A stretch of DNA of 64,000 bases, taken from contig NC_051138.1 of NCBI RefSeq assembly GCF_014839805.1, positions 16,024,020 to 16,088,019 of the forward strand, written 5' to 3'. This DNA comes from Manduca sexta (lineage: Eukaryota > Arthropoda > Insecta > Lepidoptera > Sphingidae). Shown here piece by piece: positions 11,701 to 23,000 of this stretch. The notes beneath the pieces were generated by a model that was not told the DNA's origin, searched no databases, and worked only from the letters and a program-made list of their open reading frames with translations. The position numbers and the translations under genes were made by a program. The number at the start of each line of letters is the position of its first letter. Position 1 is the stretch's first letter.

Positions 11701-13518
11701 TTACTTTCTAATATAAACGTTCTTTGACGCAAGGGATTCATTATCTTACAGCCTTACCTGATCGCATAAATAATTTATAAAAATTATAAGGATTGTATCA
11801 ATAAAAATAGATTATATTTATGTCAAACGTATTTTGTTTAAATTAACAAATATTATGCAATATTAGTGATACATTATTGAAAACTGAATAGTAATATTCC
11901 TTACCGAATTATCTTAGCAATCTTATTTTAGTATATTTTGCTATAAAAGTTTCAATAGGAGCTTATTATAAGCGATGGATTTTTTTTAAATCTGTTAATG
12001 AAATAAAATAATGATTTTGTTTTAATTACATTTCAGTTGCCACAATCCAGCTGAATGGTCAGAAAATATTGAAAATATTGGAATTCTATTTCTAATCTAT
12101 TGTTATTAGCCTAGTCGCAGCGTACGTGGGCTCTATACTTACTGTAACATTTTAACTTCGATTCCCGTACTGAACAATTAAAGCTTGTACAACATTTATA
12201 TTTCACATGATATACACATATTTATTATAAATTAGAAGCCAAAATGAGTTTAGGCTTGCTCGTGGATGCTTTCGCTACGAAAACTATTCTTTCGGGAATA
12301 AAGGCTTGACTTACGTTTCTAGAATTTATGTATGAACATCCTGTGTTTCTTCTAGTTACTATTATCCTGTCTAGTATTAATAGGCACACGTGACCGCTGA
12401 CGCCAGAACCGTCCAAGGCCGATCCTTGTTGATTCGAAAATAGTTACTCTTGACATTAATAAAGATGGACAAATCTATTGCTGGTGTACCATGCGCTTAC
12501 ATTGTATTTATCTATAGGTTAATTATTAAGGAATATTTACAATGTACAGATCGGAAACTACTGTCATTTTTGTTTTATGTCTCTCTCTATCATTGAGAGG
12601 GTCTTCCAATTTTCGTCATTGATTTGAGATGGATTGTGAGACTTAACACCTTCATGTATGTAAGTTTCTTTATAAAATTTCTGTTTTTTTTTTTCTGTAT
12701 GTCTTTATACTACTTCAATGTCGGATTGGCGCAATACAGGTTCGAGAAATAAATGTTTTGTGTTAGTTTTTACGATCGCCTGTCTGTCTCATGTCAATCT
12801 GGTTGACTCTACTCTCCTTTGGAAGACCTAGTACCGGTTAAATCGTCTTAGAAACTCATATTTAGCATTGTCCGTCCTATAAATCGAATACAAGGCTTTC
12901 CATTTCACGAGGTGTTTAAGTACGTTGCCGCTAGAGGCTTTCTACTAAACTGAAAATGTTTTTTATTTGTGTAGAGATAATTAATTATGTTAGCCAGTAA
13001 AAATCAATCACGTGACATTTGTAAAAGGAGGATACAACGGCAAATTATAAATGACCAGATTTTGATCGCGGCCCTGCTCATATTAAAATCATTTCTTATA
13101 AATATTGTTCTTATGCACCTTTACGGGATATGTCTTTAGGTACTCTAAGGCGTAGTATCGAGGTGGCGAATTCCATGCAAAGCATTCATTGATTTATACG
13201 CTTACTCTAACAAACACTAAAACGTCAATACTTTCGAATTTATTATAATATAATGATTTTGATATCTTTTTGCGGTCGACTAATAAACGTATATAATATT
13301 TAATAAACAACAACAATGTACACAGCATCTCACAACAGTTTTAAATAGCTTTTATAGCTATATGGTTACCAGGAAAACTCAATGCAAAAACCTCTTTCCT
13401 TAACACTTAACAGTAAGTACTTAAAAATTCTTGATTTCTAACCTCTAAAAACTTTCCCGCCATAATTAAATAAAAAGAAGAACTCACCCACAACAGCCAG
13501 TAACAGGAGCGCGAGCAT
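5554..13518 (-). CDS. Menorin/FAM151-family secreted protein (DUF2181), complete, 5 exons
   Basis: Coding exons join as 13518-13488, 10058-9957, 9414-9170, 6361-6119 and 5784-5554. That is 852 nt, or 283 residues plus stop, with every junction GT-AG and in phase. Residues 1-12 form a short hydrophobic signal peptide. Family hallmarks are TWAHAVN (28-34), MLEAD (49-53), IMAHPP (69-74), LWLNADILPGP (131-141), an SIGWTTNYGG stretch in exon 4, and TVWSSEGD (235-242). These match the menorin/FAM151 family, which I recall as related to PLC-like/GDPD TIM-barrel proteins; E51, D53, H72, N134 and D136 would be the barrel-lip acidic, His and Asn residues. There is no C-terminal membrane segment, so it should be secreted like the short FAM151B form. 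C. elegans MNR-1 is an epidermal cue that patterns sensory dendrites with SAX-7. Which paralogue this is, and whether it has catalytic activity, is unresolved. Confidence 0.93.
6119..6361 (-). CDS. Menorin-like gene, coding exon 4
   Basis: Acceptor CCTGCCCAG precedes 6361 and donor GTAAGT starts at 6118. It holds exactly 81 codons (residues 127-207) and is phase 0 at both ends. It includes LWLNADILPGP and the SIGWTTNYGG block, both highly conserved in the family, then YSRDQIGAML. A 14-bp-arm hairpin lies 30 bp upstream in the intron (6391-6424). Confidence 0.93.
6391..6424. repeat. Perfect 14-bp-arm hairpin, 6-nt loop
   Basis: ATTTTATCTATTGG (6391-6404) and its complement (6411-6424) lie 30 bp upstream of menorin-like exon 4. 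Confidence 0.9.
7751..8070 (-). mobile_element. SINE family A, full-length copy
   Basis: On the minus strand it starts CGGCGATAGCCTAGTTGGGT (A-box-like) and has a GGTTCAAAT B box. It then has the CACACAACTCTGACTTTTCT and GGTGAAGGAAAACATCGTGA core, ending in CAGTGGGCAAGTATATAATA and an ATT-rich tail. It is tRNA-derived and lies in intron 3 of the menorin-like gene. Confidence 0.9.
9170..9414 (-). CDS. Menorin-like gene, coding exon 3
   Basis: Acceptor TATCTTCCAG precedes 9414 and donor GTATGT starts at 9169. The exon codes residues 45-126, including MLEAD (49-53), the Pro-rich IMAHPP turn (69-74) and SDLSLAEFL. It ends in phase 0. The open frame extends upstream past the acceptor, but only the splice at 9414 joins exon 2 in phase. 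Confidence 0.93.
9957..10058 (-). CDS. Menorin-like gene, coding exon 2
   Basis: Acceptor TTTCTAG precedes 10058 and donor GTAAGT starts at 9956. The exon codes residues 11-44 and carries the TWAHAVN motif (residues 28-34) that opens the conserved domain. It ends in phase 1, and the split codon is completed by exon 3 to give Ser. Reading through the donor meets a stop two codons later, which supports the splice. Confidence 0.92.
10655..10980 (-). mobile_element. SINE family A, full-length copy
   Basis: Nearly identical to the copy at 7751-8070, in the same orientation. It lies in intron 1 of the menorin-like gene. The high identity suggests fairly recent activity. Confidence 0.9.
13488..13518 (-). 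CDS. Menorin-like gene, coding exon 1 (signal peptide)
   Basis: The ATG at 13518 opens MLALLLLAVV, a signal peptide core, then donor GTGAGT at 13487. The exon ends in phase 1. It is too short for an ordinary ORF search. I found it because exon 2 begins in phase 1 and lacks a start. The joined N-terminus (leucines, then AALVQSDEE) makes a sensible secretion signal with cleavage near residues 15-18. The leader just upstream is A-rich on this strand. Confidence 0.8.
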
Positions 13519-13660
13519 TTTTTCTTTTTATTTTTTTATTTATTTTTTTACAACGCAGTGGTCTTAACGCTCCGCCGGCCGGACGGTGGGCTAATTTGAA
13601 TCTCCTTGCAGGACCCTGTTCACCTGTAGATTGGTAAATTGACCAATCTAACTGTCAGAA
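13517..13660 (-). promoter_or_regulatory. Leader immediately upstream of the menorin-like start: A-rich tract plus GC-rich block
   Basis: On the minus strand a GC-rich block with a CCGGCCGG core (about 13560-13610) is followed by some 30 bases of A-rich sequence that runs straight into the ATG. A small perfect hairpin with 9-bp arms lies at 13627-13650. The layout could be an ordinary 5' UTR, or the 3' end and A-tail of a retroposon inserted at the start codon. No TATA box stands out. Confidence 0.4.
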
Positions 13661-14430
13661 TGCTTTTTGCACTCCGTCCACGTCGGTATTTTATCTATAG
13701 CTAGCGGGAACATGTGGATTGACCTGCTTTGTTTTTAATTTTAATTGTTTACGATTATTTTTTTTATATTTTGCTATAGGTGATGATATTGGTTTTTCTT
13801 CCATATCTATTGAAGAACCTAAAATTTTTTTTGCCATGTGTATCGAATCCTCTTGATTATTTTGGATCTTCACACCAGTATTCGTAAATTCACATTATTT
13901 TTGTCAATCTTTTTTACCAATCTTTAGCATTCTTGAAATGTCTTTAATAGTTTATGAAATTAATTACTTTTAGTCAAGAACTCTACCACCAAGTCGATGT
14001 GTCTGTCTATCTATTTTTATGTAGATAATCCGTTAGGTCGGGGTCACATATCTATAGCACTTGTAACTTTATCGAATCTCCGGTTTATCTAGAGATATAA
14101 GGAATCTATATGTAGGTACAGGGAATGCTGTGGAGATGAGTTGAGAGTGATAGACGAATGTAACATCATATACATGATATTTTTTTATCAAAACCCGACA
14201 CTTGGAGGCAGACAAAGGTACAAGATCCAATCGGGTAGATACTGCTTTTTCTAAGCAACATTGTAGAGAACTGTTGCGTGCAAAACTACCAGAATCAATA
14301 TAATTATTTCGTTCTATGAGTATTTAATATGGTACTATTAGTTTAAGCATGTGAGTAGTAGACGAGGTTCGTGACCAACATGGGTCAGTATAACCCAGTG
14401 CTGGTATTCATGAGCTTAATCACCTGAATA

Positions 14431-14742
14431 GCGGAGACCTAGTTGGAAGTGAAAATGCCGAGACGAATGTCCGCAGGTTCAAAACCAAATGGTACGTCTG
14501 CTTTTTTTAAAATTATGTGCGTATTATTTGTGAATTGTCGCTTGCTTTAATAGTGAAGGAAAATATCGTAAGAAAGCTACATACCTGAGAAGTTCTCGAT
14601 AAGAATTTTTAAGGTATATGAAGTCTGCTAAACTGGACTAGGCCAGCGTGGTGAACTTATACCTAATCCCTCTCAGTAGTAGAGGAGGTTTGTGCTCAAC
14701 AGTGCGACAGTATATTATAATACAGAGATGCTATTATTATAT
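14431..14742 (+). mobile_element. SINE family A, diverged full-length copy
   Basis: All SINE-A blocks are present in order from the GAGACGAATGTCCGCAGGTT head to the CTCAGTAGTAGAGGAGG end. It has more substitutions than the 7751 and 10655 copies. Confidence 0.85.
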
Positions 14743-14883
14743 TAACTTCTGAAGCGAGCTGATAAGCGCAATGTTAATTTTAATTTTAAATACACCAGTG
14801 CCAGTTTAAATTGTATCAAAGGAAACCCGAAACAACATATAGGGAATAATATGCTTAAATGTTGTCTGCAAATCATTCTAATG

Positions 14884-15350
14884 ATAATTAGATTCTATAT
14901 AAATCCTGCTTATAGGGAAAACAGCAGGATCCGAGGTATGAAGACCCTTCGCCATTGAAATACACAATGTGTATGCTCTATGAAGGTCACCGAGAGGGCA
15001 ATGGAGAAGGCTATGCTCGGAATTGCTCTGCGGGATCGAATCAGAAATGAGGAGATCCGCAGGAGAACCAAAATAATCGACATAGCCCTCAGAGTTGCGA
15101 AACTCAAGTGGCAGTGAGCAGGGCACATAACTCATAGAACTGATGGCCGTTGGGGCGGAAAAGTTCTGGAGTGGCGACCACGAACCGGAAGACGCGGCGT
15201 AGGCCCCCCACGAGATGGACCGACGACCTGGTGAGGATCGCCGGAGTCCGAAAGATGAAGGCGGCCCAGAACCGGTCCCTATGGCGCCAATGGGGGAGGC
15301 CTACGTCAAGCAGCAGACGATTCCCGGCTGAAATGATGATGCTCTATGTG
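14884..15350 (+). mobile_element. RTE-like LINE, C-terminal reverse transcriptase remnant
   Basis: Translation gives TERAMEKAMLGIALRDRIRN, then KLKWQ, a stop, and AGHITHRTDGRWG, then after a frame change PPTRWTDDLVRIAG. This matches the C-terminal region of RTE-clade endonuclease/reverse transcriptases common in Lepidoptera. A TGG-to-TGA stop lies near 15114 and a one-base frameshift in a C run near 15205. It is inactive and 5'-truncated. Confidence 0.8.
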
Positions 15351-16227
15351 AAGTGATCTTGTTAAGCGTGTTTACCATCTGACGATGTACCGGTCTTGTT
15401 ATTCGCATATAAAAAGTTAATTCCTGCCTACGTCAAAGCCATTGAATGTATATGACTCTGTTGAAGTGTAATAAATCGAGTGCACTCCTCCAATCAGTTG
15501 CAAGATCTAATATTAGACTCGTGAAGCGGGCACGCGAATAGCGACTGAACAAAAAATATGGTTTGGGACTGCGCGCTGACAGGAAGTATTTTCTGTTCTG
15601 TTGCTCTATGTTCGATTCCTAGGTCGGTCACCTTATGGGTAATTTTAATAGGATTTAATATTAATTTATCGAGCCTGTAAGTGGATTTTCCATCATTCAG
15701 GCGGTCGTAAAGACGAAAGCAAAACTATTTTGCACAGATCTAACATTTTCCGAAACATGTATGGGCAAAACTTATTAATATAAATAGATTTTTCTAAACG
15801 AACATTATTTAATTTAAAAGTGTTTAAGTAACTTAGATTGTATTAAATACGTTATGCTTTAACATCGAGTAGCCAAATTGAAGATACAGTGTAATATTAA
15901 TTAATAGTTAGTCGTGAAGTTCAACAGGTACCAGATACCATCATGTGACCATTTCTATCATTCAAAGTAAATTCCATAAACTGTTTACACAATTGCCAAG
16001 ATATTTGCAAAACTTGTACGCCCAGCTAACGAAAAGACGTAATCACATTAACCGTCTCCCTATACTATCCACAATTCAAGTGAGCCACACAAAAACGCTA
16101 ACCTGTTAGATTTGCTAAAAAAAATTGTTACGCTATCCTGACATCGGGCGTTTCCGTAAATATTCGGCTGCGCAGGCAGGCTGGCATAAGAGGAGTAAAT
16201 ATGGAACGCGGCGATTATTTTATTACT

Positions 16228-16745
16228 AGCTTTTGCCCGCAGCTCCGCCCGCGTTATAAAGTTTTTTCGGGCTAAAGTATTTCATTATAAAAGTCGCGCT
16301 ATATATTTTCCCGGGAGCCTATGTTCTTCCCAGGGTCTCGAACTGCCTCCATACTAAATTTCATCTTAATACGTTGGGTAGTTTTTGAGTTTAACACGTT
16401 CAGGCAAACGGATGCAGCGGGGGCTTTGTTTTATAATATATTTTTGTAGAACTTTTTAAGAGAAACAATCCCGTCATACATCATTGTTGCTTAACTTTAA
16501 CCGTTTACGCAGCGCACGCAACGGAACCTCTCAAAGCTAATAAATTTTCCTCGTTTTTGCAAATTGTTTCATTACTGCTCCGCTCCTGTTGGTCATAGCG
16601 TAATGATATATAGCCTATAGCACTCCACGAACAAAGAGCTATCCAACACAAAAAGAATTTTTCAGTTTGAACCGGTAGTTCCTGAGATTAGCGCGTTCAA
16701 ACAAACAAACAAACAAACTCTTCAGCTCTATATAATAGTATATAG
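16228..16745 (+). repeat. Interspersed family F, single-unit copy
   Basis: It runs from TAGCTTTTGCCCGCAGCTCC through CTCCGCTCCTGTTGGTCATA to the (AAAC)n stretch and the CTTCAGCTCTATATAATAG end. It lies in the intergenic region between the two genes. Confidence 0.85.
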
Positions 16746-17471
16746 ATTGCTTGCACGTTGCATGTAGTCAAAAAATTGTATTCTGTAATCATTGCGAATA
16801 TAATGTTTAAATCTGTAAAAAGAGCGTTTCACATTATATTAGGTTGCTAAAAAAAAATTGTAAAATGAAAAACACAGCAATTGTTACTTGATTTTATTTT
16901 TCCATTTTAAAAAAAATCTAGCTCGTTTATATTAGATACGCATATTTAATATGCATTCGATAAACTTTTGAAATTATAAAAATAGACGGTATCAATACAT
17001 TTATATAAGTTAATACAAAAATAATAAATCTTTATGACAATAATAGTATCTGGTAAAAATGGAATGCATTTTCTCTTTTATGTTACAAATACAAATAATA
17101 AATTCATTTTCATGTTAGACTAACGGGCAGAAATATTTTTTAAGGTATGACCAGCTAAATTCCCAAACATAAAATCTACCCATTTACCAACTGTTTATTG
17201 TACCTCTTTGGGGAAATTTCAGGTTTTCTTAAAAAAGCAGAATACAGGTACTCAGAATATAATCAAATTATTTTAAAAATAAACAGATTTCAGATACAAA
17301 AATAATCACACATATTATTTATTATGTTAAGATGGACTTAATGGGTTAATTACAATATTTTATTTGAAATATTACTTTTAAAAGTTATAATTGTTTTAAA
17401 TAACAATATTTCCGTTAGAAAACTTGTGTATATTAACAATAAAGTTCAATAACCACATGGTTATTAATTAT

Positions 17472-17501
17472 GCAGTGATTCTATACATACAGAATCACTG
17501 C
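17472..17501. repeat. Perfect 11-bp-arm hairpin, 8-nt loop
   Basis: GCAGTGATTCT (17472-17482) pairs with AGAATCACTGC (17491-17501). Confidence 0.85.
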
Positions 17502-17959
17502 TCTTCAACTATTTTACAACTTTATTTTATATATATTTTTATAGTCATTTTAAATTGACTTATATAATTATGATACAGTCACTCACATAAGTACCTGAAT
17601 AAATGCAAAACTTCAAATCGCTTGCACACTGTTGTATCTACCACCATTTCTTATTCACAAAAATAACATAAAAAGTATTTGCTTTACTTTACACAAAGAA
17701 AAAAATCAATTTAACTTATCGTGCATAGTCGATTTGAGTTTTGGAATAGTTCAGATACTTTTGTAGGTGACTGTACATGTACAATAATATCTTTGGTTCA
17801 TATAAACATATAAACACTATTTTATTTTTATATATTACGTAGTCAACAAACTCTTGCTAAACACCTCCATAATATGTGAGCGTGGGATGTGAGGGAAACT
17901 ATACGTTTAGTATCCTTTAAATAATGAAAAAACTGTTTATGAATTTTATGGCTGTTATT

Positions 17960-18095
17960 TATATTATTATTTCTTACAGACGACCAACACCTCTGTCCGC
18001 CCCGTACCTACGATGGCTGCATAGTCTTCTAAACGTCGCATCAGGCGAAAATAGTTAAATACTTTTATATCAATGTCTAGAATTCGCGTAATTAT
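17960..18095 (-). repeat. Interspersed family E, diverged copy
   Basis: GACGACCAACACCTCTGTCC, then TCTAAACGTCGCATC and ATCAATGTCTAGAATTCGCG match the family in reverse order. Confidence 0.65.
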
Positions 18096-19472
18096 ATGAA
18101 ATTATTACGTAATAAACAAATCCTACTTAGGTGTTTTTCATGTGCGAAGACTACGTAAGTAAGTCAACAATAACATCGATTAATTAATTTGTAATATACT
18201 TAGCTTTTTTTGAGTAAAATTTACGTAACTTCGGGTCGTTAATTCTAATGTCACAAATAACAAAAACGAAATAAGTAATTCAATTGTCATTAACTGGCTA
18301 AATTGTCTGAATTTGAATAAAGTTTACATTTAATAATAATATGTTTATTTTTGTCGTTTCGTGTCATGTTCGCTCAAATATACTCACGAAAAAAATATAA
18401 CAAAGACAAATTCAACATGATTAATTAACTCGTCTTTTTTCCATTAAAATAATTGGCAATTGTTTTGGCGAATTAATAAAGAATAATTTTAGTTGCGTAA
18501 AGAAATACGAAAATAACGCATTTGTAATTTATCGGCATTTTTAAATTCCAACTTACACTTCGAGATTTTGAAAATTTTAATGTTTTTAAAAGTAATTTCT
18601 CTATCAACAATGAACGTTTTAAAATAAATACACAACTGACGTAAATGTGTTCAGTTTTTAAAGCGTCGCGGAGATGTCATCAACTTGTTATCAAAAAACA
18701 TAATATTAGTATAAGACTGATGGTAATTTTGCCGAAGGAACTGTCAGTTTCATAGTGGTGTAGTGTTTCTTGACAATAAGTTGATAGAGTCTGTGCGGCG
18801 CCTAACAAATATTTTAATGAAACTTATACAAACATTTTAATAATTTCCGAAGAAAGCAAACTCTTATATACAATGTTACATAAAAAATCTAAAATTTGTC
18901 ATGTAATCTATCGTCTACCGCCCTTCGTAAAAGGTAGATTTTTACATCTATCAGATGCCTACAAATAATGAAAGCCCTTAGAAATGGCATTACTTAAAAA
19001 TCAAATCAAAGTATAATCTTGGCTCGAAGAATTTCGAGCGAAGTTCCCCACAACAGTCAAAAAAGACGGTTTAAACTTTTTACAATGTTTACCAGCGGCT
19101 TCGTAACTTCGTATTTCTTTAGATTCTATTACCTAAACTGTCAAGGTTAAGAGAATATCCATATTACATACTAAATTATTATCTAACTGGTACACCGCAA
19201 TCATCCCGGCTTGCCCAGTGTTACCATTTATTTACAAATTCCTTCACCTATTAATTTAAAAATATCTCTTAATCACACTAAAACTGGATAGACGGAGAGT
19301 ATCTCTCAATTCATTCATTCCGTTCCACTTATCATTCGTTCTTTATCTTACATCTGTTAATATAAATTAAAATAATCACGCAGTGGAGTCAATAATGTTT
19401 CGTGGTGATTGAAACTAATTTTGAGGACACTTCTTCCAATCGAAACCTATTACGGCTATTTGTAATCTTAAA

Positions 19473-19478
19473 TTTATT
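19473..19478 (-). terminator. Candidate poly(A) signal for the CD36-family gene
   Basis: This is an AATAAA on the minus strand about 325 bp downstream of the stop codon. AATAAA is frequent by chance in DNA this AT-rich, so it is only a candidate. Confidence 0.25.
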
Positions 19479-19799
19479 TTGTGTTGCAATCAGAAACGAT
19501 GCAAAATGTAGATAAAACAAAACAGTGGTCATTTGATGCTCGAAATTAGACCACTACTTAATTTTTTGTTATTATTGATAAAATTAAAGCACATAAATAA
19601 TAACTAAAAAAAAAAAAGAAAAATAGTAAAATAAATAACCACTGGACTATTAACTATCATGTTACCTATGATAAAAATTTATATACAGATTCCAAAGCGT
19701 CCCCAGAACCAGTCGCATGATATCCTACCCGAATAACTCCTAGGCTTAAACCTACCGTGATATAATACAATGAGTATTCAACTACAAGCCCTCGCTGCT

Positions 19800-20067
19800 T
19801 CATGTGGGATTCAGCTTTATTTCCGCCTCATCTTTGGTTTTTTCGTGAATGATGTCTTTAGCCTTTTTGTAATCGGGCTTGCTTGTGTAGCAAGTGATGA
19901 CTGTGACGATAATCGCGAAGGCTACGGCTGCGCATGCGCAGACGGTGGAACCCCAATCTAAGATGGCGCGTACGGTTCTCAACTCAGACACTATCCGCTC
20001 GTCGACTTTCGCCTTTTGCTCCACCCAGAATATGGGGAAGAGCATTCGAGGCACTTTCTCGTATAAT
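19800..20067 (-). CDS. CD36-family gene, terminal coding exon 9 (TM2 and tail)
   Basis: Acceptor TTTTGCAG precedes 20067 and the stop is at 19800-19802. It codes residues 403-491: MLFPIFWVEQ (the 'P-I-x-W' block), then WGSTVCACAAVAFAIIVTVI, the second membrane segment, with cysteines 446 and 448 (and 462 just after) as possible palmitoylation sites. A charged tail ends in KLNPT. Confidence 0.95.
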
Positions 20068-23000
20068 CTGCAAAATAATTTTGTTATTTATTTATCACAC
20101 AAATATCAAACTCTTGTACCTTATATTTCGAATTGATACAAAATATTTAGGTAAATATGGCACCATAATTGAAGATTATAATTTCAGTGTTTTATTTTAA
20201 TGGTGGTATGGTTCGAAATTTAAAATCTATTATGACCATAGAAGATAAGTGAATTGGCGGGAATAATGTAGAAGTACTCACGCTATATAATCGTTCGGCT
20301 CCACGTACACATTGAACTGGAACCGACCAGCCACGTCTAATGGTACGCCCAGTTTCTAGAAAGAAAATTACATTGGGTTCAAGCTACCATCTATTTTACA
20401 TCTCAGGATGTCGATAATGTATATTCTAGCTCGGTTAGGTAAATATACAATACCAGTTGAGAAAGGCGAGGCTTTCGTTCCGCATTATTTTATAAGGACT
20501 TTATCGAATTACATTGGACCTACCATCCGGTGTAATGTTGGATAAACAAAAAAAAGCACAATTGACATCTTTAAAATTTCAGTTAAAATAAAACTTTTCT
20601 AACTTCATGACAATGGCTTCACAATGTTCTTTTTTACAAACTCTGAATTATGGCTAACTATTTTTAATGTTGTTTGTTATAAAGCACAGCAATGCGGCTT
20701 CAAGTTCAGTGAAGCCCAAAGGAAATGTCAACTAGTTGGAGTTGAAAACATCCCCAGACGTTCGGCATTATTATACTGGCCTGCCTAATTGCTTCTTAAC
20801 ACTTCGTTTTAGGACCCCAAGTTGTCGAAAATGAAAAGTAGCTCACAGGTTCAACGGCGAAGTAGAAGGAGTGCTTGTCGGGGTCCGGTCGCATGCCGGT
20901 GACGTATTCCTGCAAGGCAGGGTCTCCGTGCAGGAAGTGCGGCAGCGTGATGAAGGCGGGCGAGCCGAAGCGGCACGCGGACACGTTCATCACGCCGCCC
21001 CACGCGCATGGACCGTTGCAGTAGCACGTGTTCTCCGGTGAAGTGGACGCTGGAAGGAGCACTTGGTTTAATAAAGCGTTAAAGTGTAGTTGACTGGGTC
21101 CTAAGGTAATTTTTGGGCAAATTCCTCCCGTTGTAAAGGTTGTAAAGGTAAGGTTGCCTTCTATAGGTATGTTTAACCGTAATCTAAGCATATTATAAAT
21201 GGCGATGCAGAAAACATGGCTGTCATGCTCCTTCTCAATGAAAATAAAAAATATATATATTTATGAGATCGGGTAAATAGATACATTGTTTTTAAGTAAT
21301 AATGATAGAGTTCGCCAACACCAGCTTTTGGAGCACACAAATATTTTAAAAATAGATACTGAATCTAGCCTAGAAATAATAAATAAGTTAATAACAAATA
21401 GGTATTTTTTTTAATTTTTAACAAATTCAACAGTCTACTTCAATTCTGTTCAGCTCAAGGCTGGAGAGGCATTTTAAAAAAATTGCCTTAAGGCCCACTG
21501 ATCCCTTGCGATTATCTTCAAATTTGTCTCCTAACAATCAAATGTACAATTTATGTTCCACAGCCTAAAGCACCCAGTCTATTGGCCTACTCACAATTAT
21601 CGAATGTCCGCTCGTTGACGTGGTATTTGTGGTAGTGCAGCCCGTCCATCAGCCCACTGTCTACGAACTCCATGTTGACTGTGCGGCAGAGATCCGGCAC
21701 GAACATCGTCAGCTTACTCTCCTCGGTCAAGTTGCGAGGCATGAACTCGCCTGCACTGCCTGATAGCTAGATAAGATTTGATCATTAGGTCGTGCAGTTG
21801 AACGATTAAAGTTTGGCAGTGAGTCACGGCTTTTGGATGAAGAGTAACAGTAGTCCAAATAACAAAATGTCCTGGCGGTCGCAAAAATCACGTCGTCATT
21901 CATGACTGATTCACGTTATGAAGAAGTGCATCAGCTCTGTGAATATTTTTTACACTGGTTGTTCTAGGCGTTAATTCTAATCAGATAAAAAGACGTACAT
22001 TTCTAAAAAAGTATTTAATAGACGATTCGTCCACCAGTTTCTATACTATGCTATCAATGATTTATGAATAGAAAATTTCAAAAACCCAAAAGTTCTTTAC
22101 CACCGACTTGAATACTAGATTCTTACCTTCGCACACTCTCCGTTGTAGAAGGATATGTGGTCCTCATGGTTCCATTTCAGGATCTGTCCGGGAAGACCGT
22201 CAGCCGTTCCCGAAGACACCTCCATGTACCCATCGGTATCAGTGTTGTTTCTCTAAAAAGAAGCAATTGATAAAACACTATGGTTTAATGTTATAAAATA
22301 AAACTGGTCATTTTTTTATACGGACACTACAAAGTTACCGTCTCGCACCTGATGGTAAGTGAGTGAGGTCTAATGGAATGTCGACTGACGAGAGATGATC
22401 ACCCTCGGCAGTCGACAATTATGCCGGCCTGTTACAACCGGATATACACCGGCTGATTCCAGAACGCGGCGCGATTTAGACAGAGACACTGTACACCATA
22501 AACGGCTTGAGTTACGCAGAAAATCATATAGTCATACAGTTTTTTAAAGAAAGGGAATGATAGTGTATCTGCCTTTTCCTAATGCCAATTTATCTATATA
22601 TTTAACCCGCAAAGGAATCAACCAAAAACAAATTTAATTTAATTCCACTTAAAGACCGATTATAGTTGCTCCCATATTCCTTGAATTTCATTGCTCGGTG
22701 TCATAAAATGAGTGCCACTACTGATCCTGGTTTACAAGAGTTGCAGTGGAGGGTGAGAAGGCGGAACCTGAACTAGTCTCTAATTCATCCAATCTTTACA
22801 ATACTGGTATTGTGATTTTTCCTCTTTAATTAAGCTATACATGTGAATTGATAGGTCTGAACCTTTTTGCTCGCACACAGAAAAAATGTGATGAAATTTT
22901 GCAAACATTACGAGTCTGAGTGTTAGACCGAGCTGTCTGCAATTATTAAATTATTTCTGGTCAGATTGGACCGAACGCCTTTGTAATACAGATCTGTATC

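Larger units (their letters stand above)
6120..13487 (-). other. Introns of the menorin-like gene: content
   Basis: Intron 1 (13487-10059, about 3.4 kb) holds one SINE-A copy (10655-10980) and otherwise AT-rich unique-looking sequence. Intron 2 (9956-9415) shows nothing recognisable. Intron 3 (9169-6362) holds one SINE-A copy (7751-8070) and a hairpin at 6391-6424. Intron 4 (6118-5785) is short and AT-rich. No further coding exons with family similarity are seen. Confidence 0.6.
15351..19472. other. Intergenic between the two genes
   Basis: It contains one family F copy (16228-16745), one family E copy (17960-18095) and a hairpin (17472-17501). Otherwise it is very AT-rich with no supported genes. 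Confidence 0.5.
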
